From positions 1 to 64,000 of the forward strand of contig JBMNRU010000003.1 in NCBI GenBank assembly GCA_050944855.1: 64,000 nucleotides of DNA, read 5' to 3'. The DNA is from Lactonifactor sp050944855. GTDB lineage: Bacteria; Bacillota; Clostridia; Lachnospirales; Lachnospiraceae. Of this stretch, positions 58,737-64,000 are shown in pieces. Position 1 is the stretch's first letter. Each line of letters begins with the position of its first letter. The translations under genes were made by a program, and so were the position numbers. The notes under the pieces were generated by a model that made no database searches, was not told where the DNA came from, and worked only from the letters and a program-made list of their open reading frames with translations.

Positions 58737-59925
58737 GTTATTGATCACCACCATGGAAATCCATAAGGTTTCCTGTATTGTCACTGCCCTTTGGGAAGAG
58801 GGCAGAATTTTACAAATACATCTGTACCCGAAAGAAAAAAAAGATATTTTAGGAAATATTTATGTAGGCAAGGTAGAAAATATTGCAGAGAATATACAGG
58901 CAGCGTTTGTAAGGATCCAGGATCAAACCATCTGTTATCTGCCGCTTTCCGACCTTGCATATCCGATTTATACAGTTCCAAAGAAAGATCAAAAACTGCA
59001 TGTGGGAGATGAATTGCTGGTACAGATTCATCGGGAGGTTATTAAACACAAAGCCCCCTGTGTCACCACAAAATTGAGTTTTACCGGAAAATATCTGGTG
59101 TTGACCACAGAAAAAGGAAAATTTGGTGTTTCTTCTAAATTAGATAAAGAAACTCGAAAACGGCTGAAAGAGTGGCTGATACCGGAATCATCAGACGCTT
59201 ATAGCATGATCGTGCGAACGAATGCACAGGACGCTTCCAGAGAAGAACTGTTAGAAGAATTGAATTATTTGAAAACACGCATGGAATATGTTCTGCAGTA
59301 TGGACCCAGCCGTGTCAGCGGCAGCCTGGTAGAGGAAACGGCACCCGGATATTTGCTGGATATCCGGGATATATACCATCATGATCTGGAAGCGATTGTT
59401 ACGGACTCTGATCTTTTATATCCGGTCATAAAAAATTATCTGCACCGGTATCAGCCGGATGATGAGTCGCTTCTGCAGCTATATGAGGATAAGCTGCTTC
59501 CTCTTATAAAACTGTATCGTCTGGAAACTTCACTGGACACTGCATGCCGGGAAAAGGTATGGCTTCCTTCAGGAGGTTCTCTGATCATACAGCAGACGGA
59601 GGCATTTGTAGCAATTGATGTAAATACGGGGAAATATAACGGCAAGAAGAAAGCAGAAGAGACCTTCCGAAAGATTAATCTGGAAGCGGCACAGGAAATT
59701 GCCTGTCAAATACGGCTGAGAAATCTCTCCGGGATGATATTGATTGATTTTATTAATCTTTCTGATCCGGATCATGAAAAGGAATTGCTCCACGTTTTGC
59801 AAAAATATTTGAAAAAAGATCCGGTAAAAGCCAATGTTATAGATATGACAGCGCTTAAGATTGTCGAAGTGACACGAAAAAAAGTACGGAAATCCCTGGA
59901 AGAAGAACTGCAGTCCCTGCAGTAG
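58729..59925 (+). CDS. Ribonuclease E/G family protein lacking the Zn-link
   Basis: A 398-residue endoribonuclease of the RNase G type. An N-terminal RNase H-like and S1 region (ILGNIYVGKVENIAENIQAA near residue 44) leads to the 5' sensor and the DNase I-like catalytic domain with AIDVNTGKYNGKK near 294 and LIDFINLSDPDHEKE near 337, so both Mg-binding Asp residues are kept. It stops at VEVTRKKVRKSLEE, just where RNase G continues with the CPxC zinc-link and small domain. Those are absent, so tetramer formation must differ. TTG start. Last gene of the radical SAM operon. Confidence 0.9.
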   Translation: MSKLLITTMEIHKVSCIVTALWEEGRILQIHLYPKEKKDILGNIYVGKVENIAENIQAAFVRIQDQTICYLPLSDLAYPIYTVPKKDQKLHVGDELLVQIHREVIKHKAPCVTTKLSFTGKYLVLTTEKGKFGVSSKLDKETRKRLKEWLIPESSDAYSMIVRTNAQDASREELLEELNYLKTRMEYVLQYGPSRVSGSLVEETAPGYLLDIRDIYHHDLEAIVTDSDLLYPVIKNYLHRYQPDDESLLQLYEDKLLPLIKLYRLETSLDTACREKVWLPSGGSLIIQQTEAFVAIDVNTGKYNGKKKAEETFRKINLEAAQEIACQIRLRNLSGMILIDFINLSDPDHEKELLHVLQKYLKKDPVKANVIDMTALKIVEVTRKKVRKSLEEELQSLQ

Positions 59926-59964
59926 GACAAGAAAAAGAATTGTAAAAGAATTTATCGAATTATG

Positions 59965-59993
59965 TTGACTTATACTTGCATGTATGCTATTAT
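59965..59993 (+). promoter_or_regulatory. Promoter of the rplU operon
   Basis: TTGACT (59965-59970), a 17-base spacer and TATTAT (59988-59993) with TGC before it (extended -10). It lies just ahead of the L21 leader. Confidence 0.75.
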
Positions 59994-59994
59994 T

Positions 59995-60078
59995 TAACAG
60001 ATGCCGCACAAAGAGGTCATAAGCGCTGTGTTGACACAGTCACCGTATTTGGCGAGTAATGATAATAGGAGGTGCCAT
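59995..60078 (+). ncRNA. Ribosomal protein L21 leader
   Basis: An untranslated stretch of about 80 bases ahead of rplU holds AGATGCCGCACAAAGAGG, a central hairpin GCTGTGTTGACACAGT (GTGTtgACAC core) and the GGAGGTG ribosome site. Firmicutes rplU genes carry a structured leader thought to bind L21 for feedback control. The identification is by position and general layout, not by a covariance search. Confidence 0.7.
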
Positions 60079-60384
60079 ATGTACGCAATTATTGCAACAG
60101 GTGGTAAACAGTACAAAGTAGCCGAAGGCGATATCATTAGAGTAGAAAAGCTTGGTGTGGAAGCTGGAGAGACTGTTACATTTGATCAGGTACTTGCAGT
60201 AAGCAACGATGGTTTAAAAGTTGGCGACGACGTAGCAAACGCTACCGTAACAGCTTCTGTTGTTGAAAACGGTAAAGCCAGAAAAGTTATCGTTTACAAG
60301 TATAAGAGAAAAACTGGTTATCACAAGAAGAACGGTCACAGACAGCAGTTCACAAAAGTGAAAATCGAAAAAATCAATGCTTAA
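60079..60384 (+). CDS. rplU: 50S ribosomal protein L21
   Basis: A 101-residue large-subunit protein. It starts MYAIIATGGKQYKVAEGD, the universal L21 opening, and ends in the rRNA-binding basic region KYKRKTGYHKKNGHRQQF. Normal length. The ATG at 60079 follows GGAGGTG. First gene of rplU-prp-rpmA. Confidence 0.97.
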   Translation: MYAIIATGGKQYKVAEGDIIRVEKLGVEAGETVTFDQVLAVSNDGLKVGDDVANATVTASVVENGKARKVIVYKYKRKTGYHKKNGHRQQFTKVKIEKINA

Positions 60385-60398
60385 ATTCATGTAGCTAT

Positions 60399-60719
60399 AT
60401 GATTACCATTACAGTATATCAAACGGAAGAGAACTATACAGGATTCCTTTCCAAAGGACATGCAGAATATGCGGAAGAGGGCAGTGATATTATCTGTGCC
60501 GGTGTATCTGCATTGACTGTGAATACGATTAATTCCATTGAGGCTTTTACGGAAGATGATTTTTCTGTAGAACAGGATGACGGATATATCAGGTTTCAGT
60601 TAAAAGGAAAGGCAAGTACTGCGTCATATCTCTTCATGAAATCATTAGTTTTGGGGTTAGAGACAATCCGAGATAACTATGGAAATGAATATATTGAACT
60701 GATATTCAAGGAGGTGTAA
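60399..60719 (+). CDS. prp: Ribosomal-processing cysteine protease Prp
   Basis: A 106-residue cysteine protease that removes the N-terminal extension of L27 in Firmicutes and relatives. The catalytic His is in SKGHAEYAE near residue 20 and the catalytic Cys in DIICAGVSALTVNTINSIE near 32. It lies between rplU and rpmA, the conserved place, four bases before rpmA. The presence of its substrate site in L27 supports activity. Confidence 0.93.
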   Translation: MITITVYQTEENYTGFLSKGHAEYAEEGSDIICAGVSALTVNTINSIEAFTEDDFSVEQDDGYIRFQLKGKASTASYLFMKSLVLGLETIRDNYGNEYIELIFKEV

Positions 60720-60723
60720 GGAC

Positions 60724-61011
60724 ATGTTAAAAATGAACCTTCAAATCTTCGCTCATAAAAAAGGAGTTGGTTCTACCAAGAACGGTAGAGATTCCGAATC
60801 CAAACGTTTAGGTGCGAAAAGAGCTGACGGACAATTCGTAAAAGCTGGCAATATTCTTTACAGACAGCGCGGTACAAAGATTCACCCAGGTGTGAATGTA
60901 GGCCGTGGCGGCGATGATACATTATTTGCATTAGTAGATGGTGTTGTTCGTTTTGAAAGAAAAGGAAGAGATAAGAAACAGGTTTCTATCGTTCCTGTAT
61001 CAGCTGAATAA
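60724..61011 (+). CDS. rpmA: 50S ribosomal protein L27 with cleavable N-terminus
   Basis: A 95-residue protein. Its N-terminus MLKMNLQIFAHKKGVGSTKN carries the short extension found where Prp is present; cleavage is expected after Phe9, leaving AHKKGVGS, whose basic tail reaches the peptidyl transferase centre. The usual motif is LQFFA; here it is LQIFA. The rest (GRDSESKRLGAKRADGQFV) is standard. AGGAGG precedes the ATG. Confidence 0.97.
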   Translation: MLKMNLQIFAHKKGVGSTKNGRDSESKRLGAKRADGQFVKAGNILYRQRGTKIHPGVNVGRGGDDTLFALVDGVVRFERKGRDKKQVSIVPVSAE

Positions 61012-61030
61012 TTTTACTTATGTACATGGA

Positions 61031-61060
61031 ACCATGCAATCTTTTGTTGCATGGTTTTCT
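61031..61060 (+). terminator. Terminator or attenuating hairpin between rpmA and obg
   Basis: ACCATGCAA (61031-61039) pairs with TTGCATGGT (61046-61054), followed by TTTTCTTG. The T-run is short, so partial read-through into obg is likely. Confidence 0.65.
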
Positions 61061-61107
61061 TGCTCTATAGGAAAGCAATTTCGATTGAGAGTTTTAGGAG
61101 GTTTCAT

Positions 61108-62397
61108 ATGTTTGCAGACAGAGCAAAAATATATATCCGTTCCGGAAAAGGCGGCGACGGACATGTAAGTTTCAGAAGAGAACTCTTTGTCCCAAACGGC
61201 GGCCCGGATGGCGGTGACGGCGGAAAAGGCGGCGATGTGATCTTTGAAGTGGACGAAGGAATGACCACCTTGGGAGATTATCGTCACAAGAGAAAATACA
61301 CTGCGCAGGATGGCCAGGAAGGCGGCAAAAAACGCTGCCATGGATCGAACGGACAAGATATCATACTGAAAGTTCCGGAAGGAACTGTGATTATGGAAGC
61401 CCAAAGCGGCAAAGTAATTGCCGATATGTCCGGTGATTGTAAACGGCAGGTCATTTTAAAAGGCGGAAGAGGCGGCAACGGCAATATGCACTATGCAACG
61501 GCAACCATGCAGGTGCCCAAGTACGCACAGCCCGGACAGCCGGCGCAGGAACTGGAAGTTCGCTTGGAACTGAAGGTAATCGCTGATGTAGGGCTTGTAG
61601 GATTTCCCAATGTTGGAAAATCTACGTTTTTGTCTCGTGTGACCAATGCAAAACCGAAAATTGCCAATTATCATTTTACCACCTTAAATCCCAATCTGGG
61701 CGTGGTAGATATGGAAGGCGGCGGTTTTATTATTGCCGATATCCCGGGATTGATCGAGGGGGCTTCCGAGGGTGTAGGACTGGGCCATGAATTTCTGCGC
61801 CATATTGAGAGAACACGGGTTATGATCCATATCGTAGATGCTGCATCCACAGAAGGCAGAGATCCGATCGATGATATCTATAAGATCAATAAGGAATTAA
61901 CTGCCTACAATCCGGAAATTGCTGCCCGTCCTCAGGTAATTGCAGCAAATAAAATAGATGCGATCTATGATGGGGATGAAAGTCCGGTAGAATTGTTAAA
62001 AATGGAATTTGAACCCCAGGGAATTCCGGTGTTCCCCATTTCGGCAGTGAGCGGACAGGGCGTAAAAGAACTCCTTGGAGCTGTTCAGAAGATTTTGAAT
62101 GAATTGCCGAAAGAGAGAGTGGTATTTGAACCGGAATACTTCCCGGATGAAGAACTAATTTCCGAAAACCTCCCCTATACGGTGGAACGATCCGAAGAAG
62201 ATCCTCATACCTTCCTTGTTGAAGGACCTAAGATTGAAAAAATGCTGGGATATACAAACCTTGACAGTGAAAAAGGATTTGCTTTCTTTCAGCGTTTCTT
62301 AAAGGATGGCGGAATTCTGGATGATCTGGAAAAAGCCGGTATTGAAGAAGGGGATACGGTCCGTATGTATGGACTTGAATTTGACTATTACAAATAG
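61108..62397 (+). CDS. obg: GTPase Obg
   Basis: A 429-residue ribosome-assembly GTPase. The start is the ATG at 61108 after AGGAGG. The glycine-rich Obg domain begins MFADRAKIYIRSGKGGDGHV and runs to about 158. G motifs: GFPNVGKSTF (G1, near 165), NYHFTTL (G2), DIPGLIEGASEG (G3, near 212), NKID (G4, near 283). The C-terminal OCT domain from about 345 ends with GLEFDYYK, as in Firmicutes CgtA. Following genes for YhbY and NadD keep the classic order. Confidence 0.97.
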   Translation: MFADRAKIYIRSGKGGDGHVSFRRELFVPNGGPDGGDGGKGGDVIFEVDEGMTTLGDYRHKRKYTAQDGQEGGKKRCHGSNGQDIILKVPEGTVIMEAQSGKVIADMSGDCKRQVILKGGRGGNGNMHYATATMQVPKYAQPGQPAQELEVRLELKVIADVGLVGFPNVGKSTFLSRVTNAKPKIANYHFTTLNPNLGVVDMEGGGFIIADIPGLIEGASEGVGLGHEFLRHIERTRVMIHIVDAASTEGRDPIDDIYKINKELTAYNPEIAARPQVIAANKIDAIYDGDESPVELLKMEFEPQGIPVFPISAVSGQGVKELLGAVQKILNELPKERVVFEPEYFPDEELISENLPYTVERSEEDPHTFLVEGPKIEKMLGYTNLDSEKGFAFFQRFLKDGGILDDLEKAGIEEGDTVRMYGLEFDYYK

Positions 62398-62409
62398 GAG
62401 AACAATAAG

Positions 62410-62703
62410 ATGACAAGCAAACAGCGCGCATATTTAAAAAGCCTGGCAATGACCATGGAGCCAATCCTGCAGATCGGCAAATTCGGCATTACACCGGAAA
62501 ACACGGCATCCGTGGCAGAGGCTTTGGAAGCCAGAGAATTGATTAAGATCAATGTTCTGCAGAACTGTATGGAGGATCCGAAAGCTTTAGGACAGATGCT
62601 GGCAGAACGTACCTCTTCTCAGGTAGTACAGGTGATCGGCAAAAAGATCGTACTATATAAAGAAGGAAAAAACGAGAAAAAGAAAATCCAGCTGCCCCGG
62701 TAA
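62410..62703 (+). CDS. yhbY: Ribosome assembly RNA-binding protein YhbY
   Basis: A 97-residue CRM-domain protein that associates with pre-50S particles. It starts TSKQRAYLKSLAMTMEPILQ, with the GKFGITPE loop (GxxG RNA-binding motif variant) near residue 24 and LIKINVLQNCMEDPK near 47. Normal length. Thirteen bases after obg. Confidence 0.95.
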   Translation: MTSKQRAYLKSLAMTMEPILQIGKFGITPENTASVAEALEARELIKINVLQNCMEDPKALGQMLAERTSSQVVQVIGKKIVLYKEGKNEKKKIQLPR

Positions 62704-62735
62704 ACTTACCCGCCAATAGTCAGGGAGCATTATTT

Positions 62736-63371
62736 ATGGAAGATAAAAAAAGAAAAATCGGAATTATGGGAGGAACGTTTGATCCTATCCATATAGGACA
62801 TTTAATACTGGGCGAAACAGCCTATGAACAGCTGCAATTGGATAAAGTATTCTTTATGCCCGCCGGCAATCCTCCGCATAAACAAAATCGTCGGGGAAGA
62901 GCCAGCGATGAACAGCGGGTGGAAATGGTATCCCGTGCTATCGCATCGAATCCCCATTTCGAACTGTCTTTAGTGGAAATGAATGAAGATGGATATACTT
63001 ATACCTATCGAACCCTGGAACAGCTAAATGCAGCTTATCCCGACGTGGCATTTTACTTTATACTGGGTGCAGATTCTTTATTTAACTTTGATACCTGGAT
63101 GGAACCGCAGCGAATCTGTGATGCCTGTACCGTAGTGATCGCTACCCGGAATCATACGTCCAGCCAGGAACTGGATAAAAAAATACAGGAACTGTCCCAA
63201 AAATATCATGGTACTTTTGTGAAATTAGAATCTTTGAATATAGATATTTCCTCCGGTACCCTGCGGGAATGGATCAAAAACGGAAAAACCATTCGCTATT
63301 ATGTATCCGATTCTGTGATCGACTATATCCGGGAAGAAAAAATGTATAAAGGCTGTGGAATGATTGAATAA
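62736..63371 (+). CDS. nadD: Nicotinate-nucleotide adenylyltransferase
   Basis: A 211-residue enzyme making deamido-NAD from nicotinate mononucleotide and ATP. Motifs GIMGGTFDPIHIGHL (residues about 9-23) with the HxGH-type site, MPAGNPPHKQ near 47, ILGADSLFNFDTW near 109 and ISSGTLREWI near 173 are all typical. The 3' end overlaps yqeK by eight bases. Confidence 0.96.
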   Translation: MEDKKRKIGIMGGTFDPIHIGHLILGETAYEQLQLDKVFFMPAGNPPHKQNRRGRASDEQRVEMVSRAIASNPHFELSLVEMNEDGYTYTYRTLEQLNAAYPDVAFYFILGADSLFNFDTWMEPQRICDACTVVIATRNHTSSQELDKKIQELSQKYHGTFVKLESLNIDISSGTLREWIKNGKTIRYYVSDSVIDYIREEKMYKGCGMIE

Positions 63372-63975
63372 AAAATATGACTTAAATAAAATGGAAAAAA
63401 CTTTAAAAAAGTACCTGGATGAGGATCGCTTTGCCCATACGATCGGTGTTATGTATACAGCGGCCGCATTAGCCATGGCCCATAATGGGAATATAGAAAT
63501 GGCACAGACAGCAGGTCTGCTTCATGATTGTGCCAAGTGTATTCCGAATAAGAAAAAATTACAATTGTGTGAAGAATATCAGGTCTCTGTCACCAATTTT
63601 GAAAGGGAACATCCATTTTTAATTCATGCAAAATTGGGAGCAGCAATAGCAAAAGACAAATACGATGTGAAAGACAGGGAGATTTTAAATGCAATTGCCT
63701 GGCATACGACAGGAAAACCGGATATGACGCTTCTGGAAAAGATTATATATATTGCTGACTATATTGAGCCACACCGGGATAAGGCGCCGCATCTTCCCTA
63801 TATTCGCCAACTGGCATTTTCTGACCTGGATGCCTGTATGTATGAAATCTTAAAGGATACGCTGGAATATCTGGGATCAGCTCCGCAGGAAATCGACGAA
63901 ACAAGCAGACAAGCATTTATGTTTTATAAAAGACTTCAAGAGGATAAAAATAGAAAAGGAGAAGTATATGGATAA
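63364..63975 (+). CDS. yqeK: YqeK family HD-domain Ap4A hydrolase
   Basis: A 203-residue HD-domain phosphohydrolase that cleaves diadenosine tetraphosphate symmetrically. Metal ligands: RFAHTIGVMYTAAALA near residue 22, the HD pair in LLHDCAKCIP near 49, HAKLGAAIAKDKY near 81 and AIAWHTTGKPDMT near 106. TTG start at 63364 within nadD. It overlaps rsfS by eight bases. The order nadD-yqeK-rsfS is standard in Firmicutes. Confidence 0.94.
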   Translation: MNKKYDLNKMEKTLKKYLDEDRFAHTIGVMYTAAALAMAHNGNIEMAQTAGLLHDCAKCIPNKKKLQLCEEYQVSVTNFEREHPFLIHAKLGAAIAKDKYDVKDREILNAIAWHTTGKPDMTLLEKIIYIADYIEPHRDKAPHLPYIRQLAFSDLDACMYEILKDTLEYLGSAPQEIDETSRQAFMFYKRLQEDKNRKGEVYG

Positions 63976-64000
63976 TCGTGCAAAAGAAATGGCCCGTCTT
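63968..64000 (+). CDS. rsfS: Ribosomal silencing factor RsfS (partial, 5' end only)
   Basis: The ATG at 63968, with AAGGAG seven bases upstream, opens a frame reading MDNRAKEMARL up to the window edge. Its place after yqeK with an eight-base overlap and the N-terminal helix pattern fit RsfS, which blocks subunit joining. Only 11 codons are visible. Confidence 0.7.
   Translation, partial: MDNRAKEMARL

Overview
The window reads as a chromosomal segment of a spore-forming anaerobic Clostridium-class bacterium, most likely a gut Lachnospiraceae species. The evidence is a six-subunit Rnf complex, spore genes (an alpha/beta small acid-soluble spore protein, GerW/YtfJ, YlbJ), strong GGAGG ribosome sites, frequent TTG/GTG starts, and Firmicutes gene orders such as rpmB-yloU-yloV-recG, rsmD-coaD, and rplU-prp-rpmA-obg-yhbY-nadD-yqeK-rsfS. 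Genus cannot be fixed from this sequence alone.

Left edge (1 to about 4.95 kb): an accessory, probably mobile-element-derived block, almost all on the minus strand. A ribbon-helix-helix (RHH) protein heads a small operon of hypothetical genes (two DUF6809-like) behind a promoter that carries two 13-bp direct repeats, a likely autoregulatory operator. Next to it lie two paralogous proteins built of RNA-polymerase-alpha-CTD-like repeats, with the decayed 3' end of a third copy between them. Then come a DUF6061-like gene, a region of ordered inverted repeats, and what looks like a membrane-protein remnant. No integrase or conjugation gene is inside the window.

Core chromosome (5 to 47.8 kb): a YprB-like exonuclease; rnfCDGEAB for ferredoxin:NAD+ energy conservation; a NusG-II/Gx-transporter pair; ruvAB; zapA; a U32 peptidase; an FtsW/RodA-type protein overlapping a class B PBP; a Nudix hydrolase; a two-domain PPK2 enzyme; a sporulation set (DUF2953-GerW plus a 44-residue membrane protein); L28; YloU/FakA-like; RecG; an ABC exporter with a long coiled coil; a DUF6465 protein facing an SASP gene; mgsA-rsmD-coaD; YlbJ; PepD; and a long co-directional run of RNA-modification, alarmone, radical SAM, signal peptidase and RecU genes.

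Nucleoside/ribose island (47.9 to 55.07 kb): a LacI-type regulator fused to a PfkB/ribokinase domain, a free ribokinase, a nucleoside hydrolase and a complete ECF transporter (S, T, two ATPases). Together they suggest import of a ribonucleoside-like compound, its hydrolysis and phosphorylation of the ribose, with the fused protein as sensor-regulator. The operon terminator is interlaced with the promoter and operators of the next unit, an SdpR/SdpI-like pair.

Right end (56 to 64 kb): a TIGR03960-type radical SAM protein, a DUF2344 partner and a short RNase E/G form an overlapping operon. Then come an L21 leader, L21, the L27-processing protease Prp, L27 with a cleavable N-terminal extension, Obg, YhbY, NadD, YqeK and the first codons of RsfS, cut by the window edge.
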